NCBI RefSeq assembly: GCF_900100315.1
Contig: NZ_FNFF01000001.1
Span: forward strand, 310,001-374,000
Direction: 5' to 3'
DNA from: Streptomyces indicus
GTDB lineage: Bacteria; Actinomycetota; Actinomycetes; Streptomycetales; Streptomycetaceae
DNA: 64,000 nucleotides
Below, in pieces: positions 26,782 through 36,759 of this stretch. The notes beneath the pieces were generated by a model. The model saw nothing but the letters and a program-made list of their open reading frames with translations, ran no database searches and was not told where the DNA came from. How positions within the stretch are numbered: the first letter of the stretch is position 1; each line of letters starts with the position of its first letter. A program made the position numbers and the translations under genes.

Positions 26782-27948
26782 TCACCCGCGCACCCCGAGC
26801 AGGTGGTCCATCGCCAGCTGGTCGAGGCGCTCGAAGGCCATGCCCCGCGCCGCGGCGGCGTCCACGTCGAAGTCCTCGAACGCGCCCCGGTCCGCGAGGA
26901 GTCCGGCGAGGCCGTCCTCGGCGGTGGGCCGGGCGAGTTCGTCGAGGCGGGCGTCGAGCAGCGCCTGCTGCACCTCGGGGTCGGCACGGAAGGCGGCCGA
27001 ACGCTCGCGCAGGATCAGGTAGTTGCGCATGCAGCCTTCGGCGGACGCCCACACCCCGCTGTAGTCCTCGGTCCGCGGCGGCTTGAAGTCGAAGTGCCGC
27101 GGACCCTCGTAACCCGCCGTCTCCAGGAGGTCCACCAGCCAGAACGCCTGGCGCACGTCTCCGGCGCCGAAGCGCAGGTCCTGGTCGTACTTGATGCCGC
27201 TCTGCCCGTTGAGGTCGAGGTGGAAGAGCTTGCCGGACCAGATGGCCTGGGCGATGGCGTGCGGGTAGTTGAGCCCGGCCATCTGCTCGTGGCCGACCTC
27301 CGGGTTGACCCCGTACAGCTCCGGGCGCTCCAGGCGCTCGATGAAGGCCAGGGCGTGGCCGACGGTCGGCAGCAGGATGTCGCCGCGCGGCTCGTTGGGC
27401 TTGGGCTCGATGGCGAACTTCAGGTCGTAGCCCTGTTCGGTGACGTACTGGCCGAGCAGGTCGAAGGCCTCCTTCATCCGGTCGAGCGCGGCGCGGATGT
27501 CCTTGGCTCCGCCCGACTCCGCGCCCTCGCGTCCGCCCCAGGCCACGTACACCTTGGCACCGAGTTCGGCGGCGAGGTCGATGTTGCGGATGGTCTTGCG
27601 CAGCGCGTAGCGGCGCACGTCGCGGTCGTTGGCGGTGAAGCCGCCGTCCTTGAAGACCGGGTGCGTGAAGAGGTTGGTGGTGGCCATGGGGACGATGAGG
27701 CCGGTGTCGTCCAGGGCCTGGCGGAAGCGCTTGATGTGCTGCTCGCGTGCGGCGTCCGAGGATCCGAAGGGGATCAGGTCGTCGTCATGGAAGGTGATGC
27801 CGTACGCCCCGAGCCCGGCGAGCCGCTCCACCGCCTCCACGGGGTCCAGCGCGGCCCTGGTCGGGTCGCCGAACGGGTCCTTGCCCTGCCAGCCCACGGT
27901 CCACAGACCGAAGCTGAACTTGTCCTCGCGCACCGGCTGATACGTCAT
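26782..27948 (-). CDS. xylA: Xylose isomerase
   Basis: 388-residue xylose (glucose) isomerase converting D-xylose to D-xylulose in the cytoplasm; a tetrameric TIM-barrel enzyme needing two divalent metals. All active-site residues known from Streptomyces enzymes are in register: W16, H54 and D57 in FHDDD, W137, E181 and K183 in [12 protein letters not shown]217 and H220 in [10 protein letters not shown]. Length equals that of S. rubiginosus and S. olivochromogenes enzymes. It is divergent from xylB with 218 bases of shared regulatory DNA, and is followed by a hairpin terminator. Expected to be xylose-induced through the ROK repressor two genes away. Confidence 0.98.
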   Translation of the reverse strand: MTYQPVREDKFSFGLWTVGWQGKDPFGDPTRAALDPVEAVERLAGLGAYGITFHDDDLIPFGSSDAAREQHIKRFRQALDDTGLIVPMATTNLFTHPVFKDGGFTANDRDVRRYALRKTIRNIDLAAELGAKVYVAWGGREGAESGGAKDIRAALDRMKEAFDLLGQYVTEQGYDLKFAIEPKPNEPRGDILLPTVGHALAFIERLERPELYGVNPEVGHEQMAGLNYPHAIAQAIWSGKLFHLDLNGQSGIKYDQDLRFGAGDVRQAFWLVDLLETAGYEGPRHFDFKPPRTEDYSGVWASAEGCMRNYLILRERSAAFRADPEVQQALLDARLDELARPTAEDGLAGLLADRGAFEDFDVDAAAARGMAFERLDQLAMDHLLGVRG

Positions 27949-28059
27949 CGCCCCTGCTCCTTCGTCCTACGGCGGCGGATCCGCGTCCGCGGGCCCGGAG
28001 GTATCGCTCCCGGAAGCGCGCGGCGGCGGTCACACCTTGGTTACGTCGGCGTGCAGACC

Positions 28060-28086
28060 TATTTCGTCATGCCGATTGACAAATTA
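28060..28086. promoter_or_regulatory. Candidate XylR (ROK) operator between xylA and xylB
   Basis: Imperfect palindrome TATTTCGTCA-N7-TGACAAATTA (8 of 10 arm bases match), in an AT-rich island of an otherwise GC-rich intergenic region. ROK repressors such as NagC bind AT-rich inverted repeats of this kind. The position, 112 bases before xylA and 81 before xylB, would allow control of both directions. A TTGACA hexamer (28076-28081) within the right arm could be a -35 element, but no good -10 follows. Confidence 0.5.
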
Positions 28087-28166
28087 GTATCCGGGGACGC
28101 GCCTGGAAACCCCCCAGTCGTTCGTCGGACCATGGACGACCACCCCGCACGCGGACGGAGACCGCC

Positions 28167-29630
28167 ATGACAGCAGCCGAAGGACCGCTGGTCGTCGGCG
28201 TGGACAGCTCGACGCAGTCCACGAAAGCCCTGGTCGTGGACGCGGCCACGGGCCGCGTGGTGGCGAGCGGCCAGGCGCCGCACGTCGTGTCGGGCGGCGC
28301 CGGCCGCGAGAGCGATCCGGAGCAGTGGTGGCAGGCGCTGTGCGCGGCGGTCGCCGCCTGCGGCCCGGCGGCGCGCGAGGCGGCCGCGGTCTCGGTGGGC
28401 GGACAGCAGCACGGCCTGGTGACGCTCGATGCCGCGGGCCGCCCGGTGCGCCCGGCGCTGCTGTGGAACGACGTGCGGTCGGCGCCGCAGGCCAAGCGCC
28501 TGGTCGCGGAGCTCGGCGGCCCGAAGGCCTGGGCCGAGCGGATCGGCAGCGTGCCGGGCGCGTCCTTCACGGTGTCGAAGTGGGCCTGGCTGGCCGAGCA
28601 CGAGCCCGCGGCGGTGGCGGCGACGGCCGCAGTGCGGCTGCCGCACGACTACCTCACAGGGCGCCTGACCGGTCAGGGCACCACCGACCGCGGCGACGCC
28701 TCGGGCACGGGGTGGTGGGCGGCGCCCACGCAGGCGTACGACGAGAAGATCCTGGACCTCGTCGGGCTCGACCCGGCGCTTCTCCCCCGCGTCGTGGGCC
28801 CCGGAGAAGTGGCCGGGACCACGCGCGCACTGCCGGAACTGCCGTTCTCGCAGGGCGTGTTGGTGGCACCCGGAACCGGGGACAACGCGGCCGCCGCGCT
28901 CGGACTCGGCCTGCGCCCCGGCGCGCCCGTCCTGAGCCTCGGCACCTCGGGCACGGTGTATACGGTCGCCCGGCGCCGGCCCGCGGATCCGAGCGGCACG
29001 GTCGCGGGGTTCGCGGACGCCCGCGGCGACTGGCTGCCGCTGGCCTGCACCCTCAACTGCACGCTCGCCGTGGACCGCGTCGCCACGCTCCTGGGGCTCG
29101 GCCGCGAGGCCGTGGAGCCGGGCGGCACGGCCACCGTGCTCCCGTTCCTCGACGGGGAGCGCACCCCCGATCTGCCGGCCGCCTCCGGACTCGTGCACGG
29201 CCTGCGGCACGACACCACGGGCGGTCAGCTGCTCCAAGCCGCGTACGACGGCGCGGTGTTCGCGCTGCTGCGGGCCCTCGACCTCGTACTGGCCGTGGAC
29301 GGGGACCCGGCGGACGAGCCGCTGCTCCTGATCGGCGGCGGCGCGCGGGGCAGGGCCTGGCAGGAGACGGTACGGCGGCTGAGCGGCCGCGCGGTCCAGG
29401 TGCCGCGCGCCGCCGAACTGGTCGCGCTCGGCGCGGCCGCCCAGGCCGCGGGTCTCCTGACCGGCGAGGACCCGGCGGCGGTGGCCAGGCGCTGGGGCAC
29501 GGCCGAGGGCCCGGTCCTCGATCCGGTGGAGCGGGACGACCGGACCCTGGCGCGGATCGCCGCCGTGCTCGACGATGCCACCCCTCTCCTGACCTCCTCC
29601 GACTCCGGCACCTCCCCCGACACCCTCTGA
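28167..29630 (+). CDS. xylB: Xylulokinase
   Basis: 487-residue FGGY-family sugar kinase phosphorylating D-xylulose to xylulose 5-phosphate, which enters the pentose phosphate pathway. Family features: N-terminal phosphate-binding VVGVDSSTQSTKALVVD, SVGGQQHGLVTLDAAG, the RPALLWNDVRS block containing the catalytic-side region, SLGTSGTVYTV, and the C-terminal LLIGGGARGRAWQE. Start ATG at 28167. It is divergent from xylA and followed 11 bases later by the ROK regulator, so the two are an operon. Confidence 0.95.
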   Translation: MTAAEGPLVVGVDSSTQSTKALVVDAATGRVVASGQAPHVVSGGAGRESDPEQWWQALCAAVAACGPAAREAAAVSVGGQQHGLVTLDAAGRPVRPALLWNDVRSAPQAKRLVAELGGPKAWAERIGSVPGASFTVSKWAWLAEHEPAAVAATAAVRLPHDYLTGRLTGQGTTDRGDASGTGWWAAPTQAYDEKILDLVGLDPALLPRVVGPGEVAGTTRALPELPFSQGVLVAPGTGDNAAAALGLGLRPGAPVLSLGTSGTVYTVARRRPADPSGTVAGFADARGDWLPLACTLNCTLAVDRVATLLGLGREAVEPGGTATVLPFLDGERTPDLPAASGLVHGLRHDTTGGQLLQAAYDGAVFALLRALDLVLAVDGDPADEPLLLIGGGARGRAWQETVRRLSGRAVQVPRAAELVALGAAAQAAGLLTGEDPAAVARRWGTAEGPVLDPVERDDRTLARIAAVLDDATPLLTSSDSGTSPDTL

Positions 29631-29641
29631 GGAGCACCCTC

Positions 29642-30868
29642 ATGACCACTGAGCTCCCCCAGGGCGGCGGTTTCGGCGATCCGGCGTTCCTGCCCAACAC
29701 CCAGCAGGGCATCCGCCGGCGCAACCTCTCCCTGGTCTTGCAGGCCATCACGGCGCACGGGCCGCTCTCGCGTGCCGCGGTCGCCACCCGGATCGGGCTC
29801 ACGCGGGCCGCGGTGTCCACGCTGGTGGACGAGTTGATCCGGGCCGAACTCCTCGTCGAACTGGGGCCGGAGCGGCCCGGCACCGTGGGCCGGCCCGGCA
29901 GCGCCCTCACCGTGGGCGAGCGCGGCCCGGTGGGGATCGGCGCGGAGATCGGCGTGGACCACCTCGCGGTGTGCGCGGTCGATCTGCACGGCAAGGTGCG
30001 GGCCCGGGCGACCCTTGAGAGCGACAACCGGGGCCGCCCGCCGGAGCCGGTCCTCAAGGAACTGGCCCGTCTGGTACGGGAGGTGACCGGCGCGAGCCGC
30101 GCCGCGGGCCTGCGTCCGGCCGGCCTCGCGGTCGCCGTGCCGGGCCTGGTCGCCCGCGATTCGCACACGGTCGTGCGCGCCCCCAACCTCGGCTGGAGCG
30201 AGCTGGATCTCGGCCCGTTCCTGCTCGACGGACTGCCCCTGAGCGTGGACAACGAGGCCAATCTCGGCGCGCTGGCCGAGCTCTGGATCGGCGGCGATCC
30301 GGCGCCGCAGGACTTCGTGCACGTGTCGGCGGAGATCGGCATCGGTGCCGCAGTAGTGGTGGGCGGCCGGCTCCTGCGCGGGACGCACGGGTTCGCGGGC
30401 GAGCTCGGCCATGTCCCGGTGCGCCCGGAGGGCCCCGCCTGTCCATGCGGCGGGCGCGGCTGCCTGGAGCAGTACGCGGGTGAGGAGGCGGTGCTGCGCG
30501 CGGCCGGCATCCCGTACGGCGAGCAGGGCATCGGACTTCTTGCCGCCCGCGCCGAGGACGGTGACGCGCAGGCGCGCCGTGCGCTGCGCGGGGCCGGTTC
30601 GGCGCTCGGCATCGCCCTGTCCGGCGCGGTGAACCTGCTCGATCCGCAGACCGTGATCCTCGGCGGCGCCCTGTCCCGGCTCGCGCCGTGGCTGCTGCCG
30701 TCGCTCGAGCGCGAACTCGCCCGCCGCACCGCCGATCCCGCACGCCCCAAGGGCGGCACCGTCACGGTGTCGCGGCTCGGTTCGGAGGGTCCGCTCCTGG
30801 GCGCGGCGCACTCGGTGGTGCAGGCGGTCCTGGACGATCCGGCGTCGGTCGCGGGCGCGGTGCGCTGA
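29642..30868 (+). CDS. xylR: ROK-family xylose repressor
   Basis: 408-residue ROK regulator. Residues ~20-80 form a winged helix (LSRAAVATRIGLTRAAVSTLVDE); the sugar-binding ROK domain follows with VPGLV, SVDNEANLGALAEL, the FAGELGHV segment and the zinc motif CPCGGRGCLEQY. It probably represses xylA and xylB without xylose, binding the AT-rich palindrome at 28060-28086; autoregulation is likely because it is the second gene of the xylB operon. Start ATG at 29642 follows GGAGCACCCTC. The family's kinase activity is not expected. Confidence 0.9.
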   Translation: MTTELPQGGGFGDPAFLPNTQQGIRRRNLSLVLQAITAHGPLSRAAVATRIGLTRAAVSTLVDELIRAELLVELGPERPGTVGRPGSALTVGERGPVGIGAEIGVDHLAVCAVDLHGKVRARATLESDNRGRPPEPVLKELARLVREVTGASRAAGLRPAGLAVAVPGLVARDSHTVVRAPNLGWSELDLGPFLLDGLPLSVDNEANLGALAELWIGGDPAPQDFVHVSAEIGIGAAVVVGGRLLRGTHGFAGELGHVPVRPEGPACPCGGRGCLEQYAGEEAVLRAAGIPYGEQGIGLLAARAEDGDAQARRALRGAGSALGIALSGAVNLLDPQTVILGGALSRLAPWLLPSLERELARRTADPARPKGGTVTVSRLGSEGPLLGAAHSVVQAVLDDPASVAGAVR

Positions 30869-30888
30869 GCCGCGCGAGTCGGCCTTGC

Positions 30889-31028
30889 GCGTCTCGCGTC
30901 GGGAACTCGCCCGGTGCGCCCGGTACGCGTCTCGCTTCGGGAACTCGCCCGGTGCGCCCGGTACGCGTCTCGCTTCGGGAACTCGCCCGGCCCGCCCGGT
31001 GCGCGTCTCACTTCGGGAGCTCGCCCGG
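30889..31028. repeat. 38-bp tandem repeat, 3.7 copies, reaching into a gene end
   Basis: Copies at 30889-30926, 30927-30964, 30965-31002 and a partial one to about 31028; each begins GCGTCTCGCTTCGGGAACTC or a close variant. The last partial copy is the 3' coding end and stop codon of the minus-strand lipoprotein gene, so the array looks like serial duplication of that gene's tail into the space between convergent genes. Confidence 0.92.
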
Positions 31029-32000
31029 ATCGACGGGCGTGACGGGTGAGTTCCCGGTGAGCGAGGTCTTCAGGCCGATCGTGAAAATGGTGTACGTGAT
31101 CTGCGTCGCGCTGGTCCGCGTGGTGAAGCGGGCCTTCTTCTCGAACTTGTCGAACGAGCAGTTCCGGTTGAAGGTGCGGGCCTTGCCGTTCCAGTCCGAG
31201 CCCGCCGTGAAGTAGATGGTGTAGTCGCCGTCGGAGACCCGCTGCACCTGGGCCTTGGAGTTCTTGCGCACGTACACGGAGAACACGGCCTTGCCGCCGC
31301 GCGCCAGGGTCACCACGGCGTCCGTGGCGGCGCCGTCGATCTTGAGCACACCGCGGCCGCCGCGAGAGCCGTCCTTCACGAACTTGCCGTTCTTCAGGCG
31401 GCGGTCGGTCTCCTTGGGGAACGCGGGCAGGGCGAGGCCCGTCGGATAGCCGTTGTCGTCCAGGGCGCGAGCTGCGTCCCGTAAGGCCTTGAGGCTCTTG
31501 CCGCTGCCGAAGCGGGCGGTGGCGGCGGTGCCGGTGCACAACGCCCCGTCGTCGCGGCCCTGCCGGGCGGTGCCGAGGTCGGCGGCGAGCGCGCCGAGCG
31601 CGGTGGCGTAGGAGCTGTGCTCGGCGGTGATGCGCTCGGGGGCGTCCGCCTCCGTCAGGGTGCTCTGCGCCTGCACGGCCGCGTCGGCCGCCGCGGTGAG
31701 AGCCCCGTCGACGGCCTCGTCGGAGCGCGCCTTCTGGAGGGTGCGCAGCGCCTCGTTCAACGGGTCGGCCGTGTCCCCCAGCAGTGCGGTGTACTCGCTG
31801 TCGGTCAGCGGCGGCGTGGTGCTGGGCGAGGGCGGCGGCTCCTTCTCGTCCGGGGTGGCCTCGGCGGACTGGAGGCCGCGCAGCCAGTCGCCGTCGCCGG
31901 ACGACCCCGAACTGCACCCGGCGGCGAGCAGCACCCCCGCCGCCACCACGGCCCCCGTCCGCAGAGCCGCTTTCCTCCCGGCACGCCGTATTCGCCGCAC
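31008..32000 (-). CDS. Putative secreted lipoprotein, TTA-containing
   Basis: 330 residues. A basic N-region and hydrophobic core (TGAVVAAGVLLAAGC) end in a lipobox (LAAGC), then a Ser/Gly linker and Pro-rich segment, a helical region with Ala-rich heptads (~80-170), and a beta-rich C-terminal part. No catalytic motif is recognised. The start is GTG at 32000 next to GGGGGG; an upstream in-frame ATG at 32138 lies in noncoding-like sequence. Codon 173 is TTA (31482-31484), implying dependence on the bldA tRNA and expression late in development. The final codons are part of a 38-bp tandem repeat. Confidence 0.75.
   Translation of the reverse strand: MRRIRRAGRKAALRTGAVVAAGVLLAAGCSSGSSGDGDWLRGLQSAEATPDEKEPPPSPSTTPPLTDSEYTALLGDTADPLNEALRTLQKARSDEAVDGALTAAADAAVQAQSTLTEADAPERITAEHSSYATALGALAADLGTARQGRDDGALCTGTAATARFGSGKSLKALRDAARALDDNGYPTGLALPAFPKETDRRLKNGKFVKDGSRGGRGVLKIDGAATDAVVTLARGGKAVFSVYVRKNSKAQVQRVSDGDYTIYFTAGSDWNGKARTFNRNCSFDKFEKKARFTTRTSATQITYTIFTIGLKTSLTGNSPVTPVDPGELPK
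31482..31484 (-). promoter_or_regulatory. TTA (bldA) codon in the lipoprotein gene
   Basis: In-frame Leu codon TTA at codon 173 (KALRD). In Streptomyces TTA is read only by the developmentally regulated bldA tRNA, so this codon may delay translation. Confidence 0.8.
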
Positions 32001-32177
32001 GATGACCCCCCGTTGCCGATTCGTGCCCGATCCCCTGACGAGAGTCGGCCACCGCCCGCTCTCCGTCAACGGCGCGGGCCCGCCCCCTTCCGGCCCAACC
32101 GGCTTGCGCCGTACCGTCGTTACCACGCGTGGGCCCACACCCCGCCCCTCAGCCGAATCGACCGGTCAAGGAGACCC

Positions 32178-32777
32178 ATGGACCCGGCCCGCGCCCTCCC
32201 CAGCCGACGACGCCTTCTTCAGGGCGCCGCTCTCGCCCTGCCTGCCGCCGTGCTGTCCGGCACCACCAGCGAGGCACGCCCCATCGCCGTCGCCGACTAC
32301 CCCGACGCCGACTGGGTGCCCGCGAGCCCCTCCAACCAGACGGCCGCCAACCGCCCCGCCACATATCCGATCACGCATGTCGTCATCCATGTCACGCAGG
32401 AGACGTACGCCGACACGCTCGGCATCTTCCAGAACCCCGCGAAGCAGGTCTCGGCGCACTACCTCGTGCGGTCCTCGGACGGCAACGTGGCGCAGTGCGT
32501 ACGCGACCGGAACGTGGCCTGGCACGCGGGCAACTGGACGTACAACACCCGCAGCATCGGCATCGAGCACGAGGGCTGGGTCGACCAGCCGGCGTGGTTC
32601 ACGCACGCGATGTACGAGTCCTCGGCACGGCTGACTGCGCACCTGTGCGCCACGTACGGCATCCCGCGCGACCGCGAGCACATCATCGGGCACCACGAGG
32701 TGCCGGGCGCCACGCACACCGACCCGGGGCCGCTGTGGGACTGGACGCGGTACATACGGATGGTCAACTTCGCCTGA
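32178..32777 (+). CDS. N-acetylmuramoyl-L-alanine amidase (amidase_2/PGRP), exported
   Basis: 199-residue peptidoglycan amidase cutting the bond between MurNAc and L-Ala. The N-terminus SRRRLLQGAALALPAAVLSG is a Tat-type signal (twin arginine). The catalytic domain shows the zinc ligands: H in VVIHVTQETY, H in HHEVPGATHTDPG with Asp replacing the third cysteine ligand as in many actinobacterial members, plus the SIGIEHEGW strand. Start ATG at 32178 follows AAGGAGACCC. A 5' gene on the opposite strand is the lipoprotein. Probably used in cell-wall turnover or spore germination. Confidence 0.92.
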   Translation: MDPARALPSRRRLLQGAALALPAAVLSGTTSEARPIAVADYPDADWVPASPSNQTAANRPATYPITHVVIHVTQETYADTLGIFQNPAKQVSAHYLVRSSDGNVAQCVRDRNVAWHAGNWTYNTRSIGIEHEGWVDQPAWFTHAMYESSARLTAHLCATYGIPRDREHIIGHHEVPGATHTDPGPLWDWTRYIRMVNFA

Positions 32778-32796
32778 CCAGGGGGTCGTTCCGCGC

Positions 32797-33000
32797 GTGT
32801 GCGACCGGTTGCCGGTTGCCGGCCTGTGCTGCGACCCATTGCCGATTGTCCGCGCGTGCGACCCGTTGCAAGTTGCCCGCGTGTGCGACGCCGGTTACCC
32901 GCGTGCACGCGACCAGTTGCCGGTTACCCGCGTACGCGCGACCAGTTGCCGGTTGCCCGTGCGCGCGACCTGTTGCCGGTTGCCCCGGTCGGGGCGACGA
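32797..33000. repeat. Degenerate ~28-bp tandem array (about seven copies)
   Basis: Roughly seven consecutive units of 24-30 bases, each with GCGACC, then TTGCCGGTT and a CCCGCG-like end; the best-conserved are at about 32920-32980. Purine-skewed and not palindromic. It separates the amidase and the GAF regulator; the regulator's TTG start lies 37 bases beyond. No CRISPR-like spacer pattern. Confidence 0.85.
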
Positions 33001-33036
33001 TGGCGGCAACCGCACCGGTACGCCACGGAGGCCGAG

Positions 33037-34290
33037 TTGACCGATCCCTGGGTGGCCCTCGCGCCGGGCACCGACCCGGCCGAGCGGACGCGTGCGCTGC
33101 GCCGCGCCCATACGGCGTTCACCACGGCCGGGCGGGTGGAGCGCCCGGTGCGGCAGGTGGTGGCCGACTCGTGGCGGCGCTCCGCCCGCGCCCACGTCAG
33201 CCCCGAGTGCACCGCCGAAGTCGAGCTGGCCGAAGCGGACTTGGGCGCGTACCGCGCGGAGCATCCGCTGGCCCGCGTGATGCCGCTGATGCGCGAGCTG
33301 GTCTCGACGTACGCGATGGACGGCGAGCACCTGCTCGCGGTGTGCGACGCGCAGGGCCGGCTGCTCTGGGTCGAGGGACATGCGCTGACGCGGCGACGGG
33401 CCGGGCGGATGAACTTCGTGCCGGGTGCCCGCTGGGCCGAGTCCGCGATGGGCACCAACGCGCCGGGGACGGCGGTGGCCGTGGACCGGCCGGTGCAGGT
33501 ATTCGCCGCCGAGCACTTCAGCCGGCCGGTCCAGCCCTGGACCTGCGCCGCCGCACCGGTCCACCACCCGCACACCGGGCGGCTACTCGGCGCCGTCGAC
33601 ATCACCGGCGGGACGCCCCTCGCCCACCCGCACAGCCTCGCATTCGTCCAGGCCGTGGCGCGTGCCGCCGAGGCCCAACTGGCCCTGGAACAGCCCCCGC
33701 AGTCCCCCGAGACGATCACGCTGCACGCCCTCGGCCGCGACGAGGCGCTGCTCGTGGCCCACGGCCGCAAACTGCGCCTGAGCCGACGCCACAGCGAACT
33801 CCTCACCCTGCTCGCCCGCCACCCCGAAGGGCTCACGGGCGACCAGCTGCTGCTCGCGCTCTACGAGGACGAGTCGATGTCACCCGTCACCCTGCGGGCC
33901 GAACTCTCGCGCCTGCGCGCCCTGTTGGGCGCGGATCTCCTGGCCTCGCGCCCCTACCGCCTCACCTCGCCCGTCGAGGCCGACTTCCTGCTGGTCGAGC
34001 GGCGGCTCGGGGCGGGTGCGGTGTCGGGGGCGATGGGCGCGTACGGCGGTCCGCTGCTGCCCTCGTCGAGCGCGCCCGAGATCGTACGGCTGCGCGAGCG
34101 GCTCGACCGCGGTCTGCGGGCGGCCCTGGTGGACCGGGCGGATCCGCAGCTGCTCACCGACTGGGTGCGCAGCCCGTGGGGCGGCGAGGACCTCGACGTG
34201 TGGCAGGCGCTCGCGGGAGCCAGTCCGCGGTCCGCGCGGGCCGGGGTCCAGGCCGAGGTGCGGGCGCTCGACCGCGAGCAGTCGGCCTGA
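33037..34290 (+). CDS. GAF-domain transcriptional regulator of alcohol/aldehyde genes (AcoR-like)
   Basis: 417 residues. The N-terminal half (RHAHTAF-like helical region, VADSWRRSARA, then RLLWVEGHALTRRRAGRMNFVPGARW) matches the GAF sensor of regulators adjoining aldehyde or alcohol dehydrogenases in actinomycetes; the C-terminal half (LLTLLARHPEGLTGDQLLLALYE, MSPVTLRAELSRLRALLG) is a winged helix of unusual type. No sigma-54 ATPase is present, unlike proteobacterial AcoR. The start is TTG at 33037 with GGAGGCCGAG; no ATG or GTG lies in a better position. It is probably the activator of the aldehyde dehydrogenase gene 213 bases downstream. Confidence 0.8.
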   Translation: MTDPWVALAPGTDPAERTRALRRAHTAFTTAGRVERPVRQVVADSWRRSARAHVSPECTAEVELAEADLGAYRAEHPLARVMPLMRELVSTYAMDGEHLLAVCDAQGRLLWVEGHALTRRRAGRMNFVPGARWAESAMGTNAPGTAVAVDRPVQVFAAEHFSRPVQPWTCAAAPVHHPHTGRLLGAVDITGGTPLAHPHSLAFVQAVARAAEAQLALEQPPQSPETITLHALGRDEALLVAHGRKLRLSRRHSELLTLLARHPEGLTGDQLLLALYEDESMSPVTLRAELSRLRALLGADLLASRPYRLTSPVEADFLLVERRLGAGAVSGAMGAYGGPLLPSSSAPEIVRLRERLDRGLRAALVDRADPQLLTDWVRSPWGGEDLDVWQALAGASPRSARAGVQAEVRALDREQSA

Positions 34291-34365
34291 CCGTATGACC
34301 GCGGGCAGTCGGCCGCACCATACCGCGGGCAGTCCGCCGCATCCGGCGACCGCGGCCGGTCCTCC

Positions 34366-34378
34366 GCAACGTGGTTGC
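34366..34378. promoter_or_regulatory. Candidate operator GCAAC-GTG-GTTGC
   Basis: Perfect inverted repeat GCAAC/GTTGC with a 3-base spacer, between the GAF regulator and the aldehyde dehydrogenase gene, 126 bases upstream of the latter. GTTGCAAC-type half-sites are known for related regulators, so binding by the upstream GAF protein is a reasonable inference. Confidence 0.45.
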
Positions 34379-34503
34379 AACCTCCGCACCCCTAGCGTCC
34401 CGGGCAGCGCCGTCCGACGGCGGACGGCGCGGTGCTGTCCGACGAGGGCAGCGCGGTACTGCCGTCCGACGGCGGTCGGCAGGAGATCCGGGAGGCCACC
34501 GAG

Positions 34504-36027
<1,524 letters not shown>

Positions 36028-36037
36028 AACCACGACA

Positions 36038-36076
36038 CAGGGTGCCCGCCCGGGAATTCCCCCGGCGGGCACCCTG
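36038..36076 (+). terminator. Strong terminator after aldehyde dehydrogenase
   Basis: Perfect 13-base stem CAGGGTGCCCGCC/GGCGGGCACCCTG with a 13-base loop, starting 10 bases after the stop codon. The strongest hairpin in the window and a clear transcription terminator. Confidence 0.85.
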
Positions 36077-36142
36077 CGCTCACCCTCCCGCCGGGCAAGG
36101 CGAGGCGCACCTCACCGACAGCAGCGAGACCGTACCGGCGGC

Positions 36143-36679
36143 CTACTGGCAGGTCCGATACCGGTATCCCGCCTGTACGTGATTCCCGTTCCGGTCATCG
36201 AAGGTGTACTTGCCTTCCGAGTTCCGCTTGATCCTGAATGTATAGGATTCGCCCCGGAACTCCAGGTACAGATCCTTGCCGCGAGCGGTTGACCCTCCGG
36301 TCTGGACGAGCTTGTTTCCCATATAGAAGAAGATCTCCTTCGTTGCGGAGGTGCTGCTCACCTTCCGAATCCGGAAGTTCAGATCCTCGGTCGCCTGCGC
36401 GGTCTTCGGGCCGAAAATGCCGTCGACCATGCGGAACGTGAACTTGTCGCCGTCGCTGTTGTATTCGGCGCCCTCGGCCCACAGGATCTTCTGCCAGAAG
36501 CAGGTGGCGTTCGAGTTCGCGAAGGTGGACATGTTGAGCATCCCCTCGTCGTCCAGATCGTCGCCGTACCCGTCGTATCCGCGGATCCATCCGTCCGATG
36601 TCTTGGCCTCGGCAGGAACAGTGGATGCGGTCAGCGCAATGCCCAGGGCGGCAAGGCCGGCAAGGATCTTCTTCTTCAC
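36143..36679 (-). CDS. Secreted protein with peptidoglycan-binding-like motif
   Basis: 178 residues. N-terminal signal peptide (KKKILAGLAALGIALTASTVPAEA, cleavage near AEA-KT). The mature part contains the segment VDGIFGPKTAQATED, which closely resembles the VDGIFGPKT core of peptidoglycan-binding domain 1, preceded by WQKILWAEGAE; the rest is beta-rich with Arg/Lys. Probably a wall-associated small protein. The start GTG at 36679 sits 5-6 bases from GGGGGAG; an ATG at 36691 is nearer no better site. Two Cys residues (N-part and terminal) may form a disulfide. Next to another secreted gene; both are divergent from the SARP gene. Confidence 0.7.
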   Translation of the reverse strand: MKKKILAGLAALGIALTASTVPAEAKTSDGWIRGYDGYGDDLDDEGMLNMSTFANSNATCFWQKILWAEGAEYNSDGDKFTFRMVDGIFGPKTAQATEDLNFRIRKVSSTSATKEIFFYMGNKLVQTGGSTARGKDLYLEFRGESYTFRIKRNSEGKYTFDDRNGNHVQAGYRYRTCQ

Positions 36680-36759
36680 GTGCTCCCCCATGGTTGGTGT
36701 GCGTGCCGCGGGTGCGGCAGAAGTGTCCGGACAGCCTGGAGCTCTGTTGAGCCTGAGTT

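Noticed and set aside
31008..32138. Lipoprotein start at the upstream ATG 32138
   Set aside because: It would put the signal peptide 60 residues in; the GTG at 32000 gives a normal N-region directly before the lipobox.
32797..33000. CRISPR array
   Set aside because: Units are adjacent with no unique spacers, are degenerate, and no cas genes are near.
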